Source of the DNA: a virus
Length of the DNA: 22,423 bases
Virus record (IMG/VR): IMGVR_UViG_3300032797_000035
Coordinates: 1 to 22,423 of that record
Direction: 5' to 3' (one strand)
The notes beneath the pieces are model-generated. The model saw only the letters and a list, made by a program, of their open reading frames with translations. It was not told where the DNA came from and searched no databases. A program made the translations under genes and the position numbers. Below, piece by piece: positions 1 to 5,500 of the stretch (the first letter of the stretch is position 1; the number at the start of each line of letters is the position of its first letter).

Positions 1-323
1 GGTATCTTCGTGTTCAAAAGAATTGGTCTACACATAATGTCAGTAATACTGTCTATGTTAAACCGAACGAATGGATTAAAGTTGGTAATTGGGTATACGA
101 GAACTTCGACGATATAGTTGGAATCTCCTTCCTGCCATATGACGACCATAAGTACCAATTAGCTCCATACGAAGAAATAGATGAAACAATGTATGATAAA
201 TTGGTTAAGGCGTTTCCTAAAATAGATTTTACCAAACTCAGTTATTTTGAGAAAGAGACTGGCGATAAGACCGAAGTTGCTAAGACCTACGCATGCACGG
301 CAGATAAGTGTTCTCTAACTTAA
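1..323 (+). CDS. nrdJ: Adenosylcobalamin-dependent ribonucleoside-triphosphate reductase, C-terminal fragment
   Basis: The open frame enters from the left edge (first full codon at base 3) and gives 106 residues ending at TAA 321-323. The run beginning HNVSNTVYVKPNEW, then VGNWVYENFDDIVGISFLPY, then YQLAPYEEI matches the C-terminal region of monomeric class II reductases of the Lactobacillus leichmannii RTPR type. The tail ends YACTADKCSL, a C-x4-C pair like the one that in RTPR re-reduces the active-site disulfide. Known of the family: it reduces ribonucleoside triphosphates to deoxy forms using adenosylcobalamin in the cytoplasm, without oxygen and without a separate small subunit. The radical and active-site cysteines lie outside the window. 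Inference: it boosts dNTP supply for phage replication, together with the dUTPase about 3 kb downstream. Family assignment is firm; only the fragment boundary limits it. Confidence 0.9.
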   Translation, partial: YLRVQKNWSTHNVSNTVYVKPNEWIKVGNWVYENFDDIVGISFLPYDDHKYQLAPYEEIDETMYDKLVKAFPKIDFTKLSYFEKETGDKTEVAKTYACTADKCSLT

Positions 324-348
324 CATTAATTATCTACAAGGTAATAAT

Positions 349-837
349 ATGAACTGCACTAAATGTGAATATAAATACGTTTGTTGCTCTCCTGATGCTT
401 GGAAAATTCCACTAACAGTTGAAGAAGCCAAACGAATTTCTCCAAGAATAAAGTTACCCGACGACCAATTTGTAATGGCTTCCAAATCGGATGGAATGTG
501 TTTCTTTTTTATAGATGGTTCCTGTTCTTGTTATGAGGAACGACCCGAGACTTGTCGGAAATTTACTTGTCTTAATCGAGAAAATGACATGAAGATACTT
601 GAAACAAAGCTTGCCAAGATTCAGGAAACTTTAGATTCAACTCACTCGGGTTACTTTGTTGCTTTTATATTTCCAACTGATAAGACCATGACCTCGAGCG
701 ACATAGTTATTAAAAATTCAGATACTGGGAAGGAATTAAAATTAACTCCAACTCAGGTATTTGGCCAGAGCGAAGAGGAAGTTAAAAATAAAATTATTGA
801 GATTATTAAGCAACCTTTCAAAAAGGAAGATATTTAA
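349..837 (+). CDS. YkgJ-type cysteine-cluster (putative Zn/Fe-chelating) protein
   Basis: 162 residues; SD AAGG seven bases before the ATG. The N-terminus carries C3, C6, C12, C13 (CxxCx5CC), followed by a second block MCFFF-DGSCSCYEERPETCRKFTC with C51, C59, C61, C69 and C74. This two-block arrangement is the signature of the YkgJ/UPF0153 family, thought to bind zinc or an iron-sulfur cluster; some members act near flagellin lysine methylation or as protein modifiers, but most have no assigned role. The C-terminal 70 residues are charged and without motifs. Its stop overlaps the start of the next gene by one base (TAATG), so the two are probably co-translated. The family call is confident, the function in a phage is unknown. 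Confidence 0.8.
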   Translation: MNCTKCEYKYVCCSPDAWKIPLTVEEAKRISPRIKLPDDQFVMASKSDGMCFFFIDGSCSCYEERPETCRKFTCLNRENDMKILETKLAKIQETLDSTHSGYFVAFIFPTDKTMTSSDIVIKNSDTGKELKLTPTQVFGQSEEEVKNKIIEIIKQPFKKEDI

Positions 838-1103
838 TGCGAGTTCAATTAAGAGAGTGGGCCCCAGAACCTGTACATAACGTAGAGGATAAAGAATACA
901 AAAAGACCTTAATATACTGTATTGGTCATCTTGAGTATCTAATTGATAAAGGTCTGGTTATGGGACCTAAACTATTAACATCTAAAGGTAAAAGAAAATT
1001 TAGGTTACTAACTAGAGATAACTACGAGCCGCATCCTAGGGTTTTTGAAGAAGTTATGGAAATTTTACAAAGTATGGACTTTTCAATAAATAGGAATTAC
1101 TAA
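837..1103 (+). CDS. Hypothetical protein, 88 aa
   Basis: I do not recognise this protein. It is small, soluble and basic, with no cysteine cluster, signal peptide or membrane segment. A central helix-rich part (YCIGHLEYLIDKGLVMGPK) is followed by a basic stretch TSKGKRKFRLLTRD, which could contact nucleic acid, but there is no clear helix-turn-helix. Its ATG shares a base with the TAA of the YkgJ-type gene, pointing to coupled translation. The 49-base gap after it holds nothing except the SD of the next small gene. Confidence 0.6.
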   Translation: MRVQLREWAPEPVHNVEDKEYKKTLIYCIGHLEYLIDKGLVMGPKLLTSKGKRKFRLLTRDNYEPHPRVFEEVMEILQSMDFSINRNY

Positions 1104-1152
1104 GTTACTGTATTATTGCACTAACTTTTCAATTAAATATTAAGGATAAAAT

Positions 1153-1323
1153 ATGATTCAGGTCATTCCCGACAGCCAATCGTTTCCAGATATTGACTGT
1201 CTTATTAACTGTCTCAAAGCTGCCAAACAGAAATTAGGTGAAATTAGTATTGATTATGTTATCAAAGGACTAGAAAATACAAAAACACAAGGGTATGATA
1301 TTAAGAGAATCGGAAAAGAATAA
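1153..1323 (+). CDS. Small hypothetical protein, 56 aa
   Basis: An ATG at 1153 is preceded by AAGGA at a good distance and opens 56 codons ending TAA 1321. The product starts MIQVIPDSQSFPDIDCLINC and contains two cysteines four apart (C16, C20), then an amphipathic helix and a lysine-rich end. I do not recognise it. The next gene lies in the same frame 21 bases downstream after two in-frame TAA codons, so the two are separate unless recoding occurs. The good SD and unbroken packing with its neighbours are the main support. Confidence 0.5.
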   Translation: MIQVIPDSQSFPDIDCLINCLKAAKQKLGEISIDYVIKGLENTKTQGYDIKRIGKE

Positions 1324-1344
1324 GAATAACCAGAATTCAAGTGC

Positions 1345-1566
1345 ATGATTTGCGAGAAGAAAATAGCAGTGGAAAACGGAGGAAGATATCATGAAGGGGA
1401 CACACTACCAGAGGTTATAAAGAATTTGAATTCAGATGGCATCGTCGACTCAATTCGCGCTGGACACTGGAGTAGACATGATGGCGACACATTTATTTTT
1501 GCGTTGTGTGATGATTGTCTGGACAACTTAAAGGAAAAAAAGACAGTTTATTATATTGAGGAGTAA
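1345..1566 (+). CDS. Small putative zinc-binding protein, 73 aa
   Basis: 73 residues starting MICEKKIAVENG and containing LCDDC late in the chain, which looks like one half of a two-knuckle CxxC...CxxC zinc site. The first knuckle is incomplete in the called protein: only C3 is present, while the codon just before the ATG is TGC, which would complete CMIC. No ATG, GTG or TTG lies between that codon and the upstream in-frame TAA at 1327. There is also no good SD before 1345. The start is therefore doubtful and the gene may begin with an unusual codon. The ORF itself is supported by the conserved-looking LCDDCLDNL motif and by the SD of the next gene lying at its very end. Confidence 0.55.
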   Translation: MICEKKIAVENGGRYHEGDTLPEVIKNLNSDGIVDSIRAGHWSRHDGDTFIFALCDDCLDNLKEKKTVYYIEE

Positions 1567-1569
1567 AAT

Positions 1570-2043
1570 ATGGTTTATCGAGGAACATCAATGCTCGTAC
1601 CTGAATTACGAGAATTATACTATAAATTTTATAATAAAGTTAAACTTGCAGGTCTGGATACTTCATTAACTTGTACCGCTAGAGAATTAAAGGATCAAAT
1701 TGCTCTCTATGCTCAAGGCCGACAGGATCTTAAAGAAGTTAATGAACTTCGAAGGATTGCAAAATTGCCACCTATTAATGACTTAGAAAATAAGAAAAAA
1801 GTTACTTGGACATTAAAAAGTAAGCACTTAATAAATTCAGACGACCAGAATCCAACTAATAACCTATCGAGAGCCTTCGATATTGTTATACTAAAAGATG
1901 GAAAAGCTATTTGGGACGTTAAAGCTGATATTAACAACGATAATATCCCAGATTATCAGGAAGCTGGTCAAGTAGGTAAATCTATAGGACTTAAATGGGG
2001 TGGAGATTTTCCTTCTCCAGACTATCCACACTTCGAAATATAG
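1570..2043 (+). CDS. M15-family peptidoglycan peptidase (putative endolysin)
   Basis: 157 residues, SD GAGGAG seven bases before the ATG. The sequence follows the VanY/Ply500-type fold: a T-x-R...QIALYAQGR block (residues 36-51), S84-x-H86 as first zinc ligand, R101-A-F-D104 as the aspartate ligand, and GLKWGGDF...PHFEI with H154 as last ligand, ending right after it. Known of the family: zinc D-Ala-D-Ala or L-Ala-D-Glu peptidases that cleave cell-wall stem peptides; single-domain forms of about 130-170 residues are common phage endolysins. The H86 to D104 spacing is longer than usual because of an NSDDQNPTNN insertion. There is no signal peptide, so release would need a holin; none is obvious next to it. 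A short inner start at 1591 also has an SD but is weaker. Confidence 0.85.
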   Translation: MVYRGTSMLVPELRELYYKFYNKVKLAGLDTSLTCTARELKDQIALYAQGRQDLKEVNELRRIAKLPPINDLENKKKVTWTLKSKHLINSDDQNPTNNLSRAFDIVILKDGKAIWDVKADINNDNIPDYQEAGQVGKSIGLKWGGDFPSPDYPHFEI

Positions 2044-2052
2044 GAGGTAATT

Positions 2053-2181
2053 TTGCCATTTCGTTCACGACAACAGCAAAAATTTATGTTCATTAAGCAC
2101 CCGCGCATAGCCAAACGCTGGGCTCAACACACCCCTAATATTAAATCATTACCAAAGAAAGCTCCTAAGAAGAAAGGGTAG
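2053..2181 (+). CDS. Small basic phage protein of the MPF-RSR-QQ-FMF type, 42 aa, TTG start
   Basis: A near-ideal SD (TAGGAGGTAA, 2041-2050) sits just before a TTG at 2053, giving 42 codons to TAG 2181. The product reads MPFRSRQQQKFMFIKHPRIA, then KRWAQHTPNI, then a lysine/proline tail. I recall very similar short proteins (MPFKS-x-AQRRFMYAKHP-x-IAKRW) in many unrelated phages, where they are annotated only as hypothetical. The chain is strongly basic and may bind nucleic acid or virion parts; this is inference. The SD overlaps the stop of the endolysin gene, so the two are on one transcript. Confidence 0.75.
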   Translation: MPFRSRQQQKFMFIKHPRIAKRWAQHTPNIKSLPKKAPKKKG

Positions 2182-2184
2182 CTA

Positions 2185-2400
2185 ATGGCAGCTGATTATC
2201 GAACTAAGGTTTATGACCTAAAAGCAGAGAAACATACTAATATGAAAGACGTATTTAATATCATTGAACTAGAAGGTCTTCTATCCCAACCTTATGCACT
2301 CTGGGACGAAGACCGAGAAGGTCTACTAGATAAAGTCGGTCTTCAGGAGTATAATATTACTATTACCGTAGTAAGGAATAAAAAGACAAGGAAAAGATAA
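2185..2400 (+). CDS. Hypothetical protein, 71 aa
   Basis: 71 residues beginning MAADYRTKVYDLKAEKHTN; mixed charge, a central acidic patch (WDEDREGLLDKVG) and a basic C-terminus (RNKKTRKR). I do not recognise it and see no catalytic motif or membrane segment. A purine-rich SD (GAAAGGG) precedes the ATG, and its TAA overlaps the ATG of the next gene by one base, so it is part of a tightly coupled run of small genes from the endolysin to the cysteine-rich protein at 2690. Confidence 0.6.
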   Translation: MAADYRTKVYDLKAEKHTNMKDVFNIIELEGLLSQPYALWDEDREGLLDKVGLQEYNITITVVRNKKTRKR

Positions 2401-2693
2401 TGTATTGTCTTCTATATCGAACGGACTGTAATCTTGATTGTGCCAAACTTGACCCCGAGAATTGCAGACATTTAGGAACTTTAGAAAATGTTCTTAGATG
2501 GGCAGTTTTAAATAGTCAATCGCTGAACCGTTATAGTTTTGAAGATAACGTCGAAGTTAAACACTTAGATGGGAGCACTTACAAATTTAAAAGTGCTTGT
2601 TTTGAAACTTTAGACAAATTTTTAATAGTTTATCCAGAACATGGCCATCCTTGTGTTTTTTATATTGAAGATTTAGTATTATTTCCAAAATGA
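2400..2693 (+). CDS. Cysteine-containing hypothetical protein, 97 aa
   Basis: 97 residues with cysteines at 3, 10, 14 and 22 in the N-terminus (CNLDCAKLDPENC) and two more further on. The four early cysteines could form a metal site, but the spacing does not match a family I can name. The rest looks like a small mixed alpha/beta domain ending in a hydrophobic strand (FYIEDLVLFPK). Start and stop overlap both neighbours (TAATG before, ATGA after), so translation is probably coupled with the PF04071-like gene, and the two may work together. Confidence 0.6.
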   Translation: MYCLLYRTDCNLDCAKLDPENCRHLGTLENVLRWAVLNSQSLNRYSFEDNVEVKHLDGSTYKFKSACFETLDKFLIVYPEHGHPCVFYIEDLVLFPK

Positions 2694-2950
2694 TAATACC
2701 CGAGATTACATTCTTTGAGAATAGAGAATGCCAGCATTATCCCTGTCACGACGCCGATAGGATTAATTGCATATTATGTTATTGTCCCTTATATCATAAA
2801 TTAGACTGTGGTGGGACGTTCGATCTCTTTTATAGGAAAGAAGGAGGTTATATCAAAGACTGTTCTCTATGTACCTTTCCACATAAAGAGGAAAATTATC
2901 AGAAAGTACTTGACTTGTTATGTACAAAAGATTATATTATATTGTATTAA
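2690..2950 (+). CDS. Cysteine-rich small-domain protein (PF04071 zf-like)
   Basis: 86 residues that are almost entirely one domain. Ordered landmarks are FFENRECQHYPCH (C14, C19, H20), NCILCYCPLY (C27, C30, C32), DCGG (C40), and GYIKDCSLCTFPH (C58, C61, H65). This is the pattern of the cysteine-rich small domain (PF04071/COG2158), a probable metal-binding unit. From memory, in bacteria and archaea the domain is often fused to or beside cobalamin-synthesis proteins; that is notable because a B12-dependent reductase lies at the window's left edge. There is no SD; the ATG overlaps the previous stop (ATGA), so it is read by coupling. Domain call is strong, biological role unknown. Confidence 0.8.
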   Translation: MIIPEITFFENRECQHYPCHDADRINCILCYCPLYHKLDCGGTFDLFYRKEGGYIKDCSLCTFPHKEENYQKVLDLLCTKDYIILY

Positions 2951-2969
2951 CTAAACCAAGGGAGAGAGG

Positions 2970-3527
2970 ATGAAGCTGTACGTAGAAAAAGTTGATAAAA
3001 ATGCCAAGATGCCTGAAAGAGCACACGCAACAGATAGTGGTTGCGATGTTTTTGTTTGTTCCTTCGATAAAGTTTTCTTTCCTGGTGCTGGGAACGAAGA
3101 AGTCTGTCTCGATACTCCAGAAAAAATCAAAACCCGTGCTATCGACCAGATTGATAGTAGTTTAGATCTTCCTACTCATGGTCGAGTTCTTGTTAACACA
3201 GGTCTTAAAGTCACTGTAGATGAGGGATATGATATTCAGGTTATACCAAGAAGCGGTCTTGCTATTAATAAGGGTCTAACTGTTTGTAATACGCCAGGGT
3301 GTATCGATAATGACTATCGAGGAAATTTATCTATTATCATCGTTAATACATCTAGAAAGAACCAAAAGATTTCAATCGGTGATAAAATTGCACAACTTGT
3401 AGTTAGAAAAGTAGAAATTCCAGAAATTGAAGAGGTTCAAAAACTTCCAGCTGCAAAAACTGATAGAGGTTCGGATGGATTCGGAAGCACGGATAAACTC
3501 GATAGGAGGGGTCGTGAAATTAGATAA
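2970..3527 (+). CDS. dut: dUTP diphosphatase
   Basis: 185 residues; SD AAGGGAGAGAGG directly upstream. All five motifs of trimeric dUTPases are present: ATDSGCDV (20-27), PRSGLA (93-98), GCIDNDYRG (110-118), IGDKIAQLV (136-144) and the C-terminal lid RGSDGFGST (166-174). It hydrolyses dUTP to dUMP and pyrophosphate, keeping uracil out of phage DNA and feeding dTMP synthesis. The protein is longer than the usual 140-150 residues because of an extra loop after motif 1 (roughly residues 36-68, acidic, with EEVCLDTPEK) and an 11-residue charged tail after the lid. Its last 14 bases overlap the preferred start of the lipase gene. Confidence 0.93.
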   Translation: MKLYVEKVDKNAKMPERAHATDSGCDVFVCSFDKVFFPGAGNEEVCLDTPEKIKTRAIDQIDSSLDLPTHGRVLVNTGLKVTVDEGYDIQVIPRSGLAINKGLTVCNTPGCIDNDYRGNLSIIIVNTSRKNQKISIGDKIAQLVVRKVEIPEIEEVQKLPAAKTDRGSDGFGSTDKLDRRGREIR

Positions 3528-4272
3528 ATCTGAAGCACTTCACTTCACCGAATATGTTGAGGCATCGAACTTAGATAGCAAGGCTTTAATAAATAAATAT
3601 CCAAATGCCACATATATCGAAAGTCATGAGACAGATACTCAATGCTTTGCTCTACCTTTAGAACGAGGTTCTAAGATAGATTTAGTAGTAACTTTCCGAG
3701 GCACAGAACCAAAGTTAAAGGACTGGATAACTGATATAGACGCTTTTAAAGTAGTTTATCCATATAACAATTTTAATAGTAAAATCAAAGTTCATAGAGG
3801 AATGATAAAGGCCTATAAATCAGTTAGAGATATAATTCACGCAGTCGTTAAACCACTTCAAGAAAGAATAGGTGTTATATATGTTATTGGTCACTCACTT
3901 GGTGGGTCTTTGGCTGTCCTATGTGCCGTTGATTTACAGTATAATTTCAACTCGGTCTGTGGACCTATTGTGTGTTATACTTATGGTGCCCCTAAAGTAG
4001 GAAATAAAGCTTTCGTAACCTCATACAATGAAAGGGTGAAAGAAACCTATAGAATTTACCTACGGACGGACTTAGTTCCAAATTTACCACCAGATTGGAT
4101 CGAAAAATTATTTGGAGTTGCTTACGAACACTCTGGAATACCTTGTCCAATTGGACCATGGAACCCCATCGTTGGTATCGTAGATATGATTAGGAGGAAA
4201 TACACACAGAGGTTTATAGCTGATGTAACTAACCATCATCTTAGCTTGTATAAAAAATATCTAAGTAATTAA
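3514..4272 (+). CDS. Lipase class 3-like alpha/beta hydrolase
   Basis: 252 residues from the GTG at 3514. The nucleophile elbow GHSLGG (126-131, Ser128) follows a beta strand (VIYVIGHSLGG), and an earlier VVTFRGTEPKLKDWITDI supplies the usual class 3 oxyanion region. The later RTDLVPNLPP carries the likely catalytic aspartate (Asp186) and NHHLSLY near the C-terminus the histidine. Known of the family: triacylglycerol or phospholipid ester hydrolysis. No signal peptide or membrane segment, so it acts in the cytoplasm or on the envelope after lysis; a role in membrane breakdown or host takeover is inference. The GTG is chosen because AGGAGG (3504-3509) lies just before it; in-frame ATGs at 3427 and 3475 would extend far into dut and have weaker SD sites. 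Confidence 0.8.
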   Translation: MKLDKSEALHFTEYVEASNLDSKALINKYPNATYIESHETDTQCFALPLERGSKIDLVVTFRGTEPKLKDWITDIDAFKVVYPYNNFNSKIKVHRGMIKAYKSVRDIIHAVVKPLQERIGVIYVIGHSLGGSLAVLCAVDLQYNFNSVCGPIVCYTYGAPKVGNKAFVTSYNERVKETYRIYLRTDLVPNLPPDWIEKLFGVAYEHSGIPCPIGPWNPIVGIVDMIRRKYTQRFIADVTNHHLSLYKKYLSN

Positions 4273-4280
4273 CTATACTA
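4266..4280 (+). promoter_or_regulatory. Candidate promoter -10 region
   Basis: TAATTAACTATACTA spans the end of the lipase gene and contains TATACT, one base off the bacterial -10 consensus. Nearly the same string, with one A missing, occurs at 4980-4993, just after a terminator. No convincing -35 box is seen 17 bases upstream. The recurrence in two gene gaps is the main support. Confidence 0.3.
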
Positions 4281-4299
4281 CTTTAAAATAGGAGTACTC

Positions 4300-4452
4300 T
4301 TGGTTTACCAAGTTATTTCGAGTAGCGTTATATATCTACTAAAAACAGTAGGTAGAGAGTTGATATATAACGGTTTTAAACAAGGAATCAAGTTTGGGAG
4401 GAAGCATGCCAAGTATAATTATCGAAACCGACGTAACTGCTCAAGGTACTAA
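4300..4452 (+). CDS. Possible small protein, 50 aa, TTG start
   Basis: AGGAG (4290-4294) is followed five bases later by TTG, opening 50 codons to TAA 4452. The product starts MVYQVISSSVIYLLKTVGRE, continues LIYNGFKQGIKFGRKHAK and ends in a basic tail. The composition is protein-like: a hydrophobic/amphipathic helix followed by a basic segment, which could lie on a membrane or nucleic acid. It overlaps the next gene by 47 bases, and the last third is read in a second frame of that gene, which argues against the full length being selected. The same bases also form an inverted repeat, so this may be a structured non-coding stretch instead. Confidence 0.35.
   Translation: MVYQVISSSVIYLLKTVGRELIYNGFKQGIKFGRKHAKYNYRNRRNCSRY
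4326..4372. repeat. Perfect 11-base inverted repeat with inner hairpin
   Basis: CGTTATATATC (4326-4336) is the exact reverse complement of GATATATAACG (4362-4372). Within the 25-base spacer, CTACT (4336-4340) and AGTAG (4347-4351) can pair around AAAAAC. Just upstream, CTTGG/CCAAG (4299-4303 and 4308-4312) can form another small stem inside TACTC/GAGTA (4295-4299 and 4320-4324). This is either a structured RNA leader for the gene at 4406 or a protein-binding site on DNA. There is no T-tract after it, so it is not an intrinsic terminator. Confidence 0.6.
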
Positions 4453-4873
4453 AATTTCAGTCGATGGTAAGGATATTACCAAAGCTGAAAAAATAGTCGA
4501 TGTATCTTTTTGGGCTTCGGCGTCATATAAAAGCAAAATTTCTGGCGAAACTGTTCCAGCCTATGTGAGTGTAAGATATTCATCCGTTGATGACCAAGGT
4601 CTAATGAAAACTACCAACTTTGGACAGGGTGATCCAGCATTGGGAAAAATTGGTAAGGTCAAATCGGCAGACGAAGTAACCAGATTTGTTGGTCATACGA
4701 TTGATAAGGACATCGAAACTTTAAGCGACCAAATAATTGCCAAATCACAGGAACTTAAGAGGCACTGTCCAACAAAAGAAGTTCTAACATCTAGATGTAT
4801 TGAAAGTCTAAAAGATACAGCTGGAGACCTTGGTATAATCTTAGATTCTGCGCCCGCAGATAAGAAAGAATAA
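4406..4873 (+). CDS. Hypothetical protein, 155 aa
   Basis: I do not recognise this protein. It begins MPSIIIETDVTAQGTKISV and its first ~75 residues look beta-rich (alternating hydrophobics, DVSFWASASYKS, AYVSVRYSS), followed by a helical, charged C-terminal half with two cysteines (KRHCPTKE, TSRCIESL) and an acidic end. The ATG at 4406 is preferred because GGGAGG (4396-4401) sits just upstream; the in-frame TTG at 4394 would place that SD inside the gene. No signal peptide or membrane segment. The upstream inverted repeat and the terminator after it suggest that it is the last gene of its transcript. A strand-rich N-terminus would suit a small virion or single-strand DNA-binding protein, but no family match is claimed. 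Confidence 0.65.
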   Translation: MPSIIIETDVTAQGTKISVDGKDITKAEKIVDVSFWASASYKSKISGETVPAYVSVRYSSVDDQGLMKTTNFGQGDPALGKIGKVKSADEVTRFVGHTIDKDIETLSDQIIAKSQELKRHCPTKEVLTSRCIESLKDTAGDLGIILDSAPADKKE

Positions 4874-4947
4874 TAATGCAAGAAAAATGTAAGAAAAATA
4901 AGAAAAAGAAAGGCAAATAACTCCTCTCCTTCTCCTCCTCTCCAGCT

Positions 4948-4980
4948 GAGAGCTCGGCATCCTCGTCGGGCTCTCTTTTT
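4948..4980 (+). terminator. Intrinsic terminator after the gene at 4406
   Basis: GAGAGCTCGGC (4948-4958) pairs with GTCGGGCTCTC (4965-4975) over 11 positions including two G-T pairs, with loop ATCCTC, followed at once by TTTTT (4976-4980). It is GC-rich against an AT-rich background. A 23-base pure pyrimidine run (4921-4943) lies just upstream, and CTCTC (4938-4942) could instead pair with GAGAG (4948-4952), breaking the terminator stem. Confidence 0.85.
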
Positions 4981-4993
4981 AATTACTATACTA
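4980..4993 (+). promoter_or_regulatory. Candidate promoter -10 region before the endonuclease gene
   Basis: TAATTACTATACTA follows the terminator T-run directly and contains TATACT five bases before the next ATG. A match to 4266-4280 (one-base indel) is the best evidence. No clear -35 is seen because the region upstream is the terminator stem. If real, the transcript would be nearly leaderless for the gene at 4999. Confidence 0.3.
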
Positions 4994-4998
4994 AAAGT

Positions 4999-5493
4999 AT
5001 GAGATGTCTAATATGTCTTCGAAGAAGTACTGGAAAACTATGTCCTAAGCACGCAAATGAATATATCTGGGAACCAAGTCTTAATGGATATCGGCGAAAG
5101 AAAAGGAATAATGGCTCTCGGTATAACCTTGCTTTGTTTCATAGAACGGAGACAAGTTTAATAAAGATATTAGAACATTATTTTGGAATTGATGATGTAA
5201 TTACCAGTTATCGACCTTTATGGGCAGTGTCATCAAAAGGGGCCTTATATGAATTTGATGCTTATATTATAAGTCTATATACCCTAATAGAATATGATGG
5301 TGTTGAACATTATAAATTCGTTAAGATGTTCCACAAAAATAGGAAAGGATTTTCCGAACAAATAGAACGCGATTTAGCAAAAGCCAAATTAGCCAAAGAA
5401 CGTGGACTAAAACTTATTGTCTTTAATTACACTGAACCCATAGTTAATGATTATGTTATAAATAAGATAGTGCATCAACAGCACCAATCTTAA
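4999..5493 (+). CDS. Vsr/EDxHD-like (PD-(D/E)XK superfamily) phage endonuclease with N-terminal zinc site
   Basis: 164 residues. The N-terminus has C3, C6, C15 and H18 (CLIC...LCPKH), a probable small zinc finger. The core contains YEFDAYI (E85, D87) and LIEYDGVEHY (E98, D100, H104), then F-x-EQIERDLAKAKLAKERGLKLIVFNY. This order, with a strand ending in an acidic pair, the IEyDGxxHY strand, a QxxRDxxK helix and a final hydrophobic strand, is typical of Vsr-like nucleases of the EDxHD type, including the free-standing homing endonuclease I-Bth0305I. It is expected to cut DNA with metal ions. The gene lies alone between a terminator and small unknown genes, and has no good SD, as expected for a mobile cassette. 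A role in recombination or host DNA breakdown is also possible. Confidence 0.7.
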   Translation: MRCLICLRRSTGKLCPKHANEYIWEPSLNGYRRKKRNNGSRYNLALFHRTETSLIKILEHYFGIDDVITSYRPLWAVSSKGALYEFDAYIISLYTLIEYDGVEHYKFVKMFHKNRKGFSEQIERDLAKAKLAKERGLKLIVFNYTEPIVNDYVINKIVHQQHQS

Positions 5494-5500
5494 GGAATTT

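Noticed and set aside
1153-1566. Single gene with stop readthrough joining 1153-1323 and 1345-1566
   Set aside because: Two TAA codons lie between them in frame and TAA is the usual stop of neighbouring genes, so recoding is unlikely.
3427-3513. Longer N-terminus for the lipase (ATG 3427 or 3475)
   Set aside because: The extension would lie wholly inside dut and looks like a shadow of its motif 5 region; AGGAGG directly before GTG 3514 is the better start signal.
4273-4393. Possible tRNA in the folded intergenic stretch
   Set aside because: No seven-base acceptor stem, no T-loop TTCRA in place, and arm lengths do not fit a cloverleaf.
4394-4405. TTG start for the gene ending at 4873
   Set aside because: The GGGAGG that should serve as SD would lie inside the coding part; ATG 4406 has correct spacing to it.
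4876-4920. 14-codon lysine-rich ORF (MQEKCKKNKKKKGK)
   Set aside because: Too short, A-rich, and without a clear SD; it could be a reinitiation peptide but composition alone explains it.
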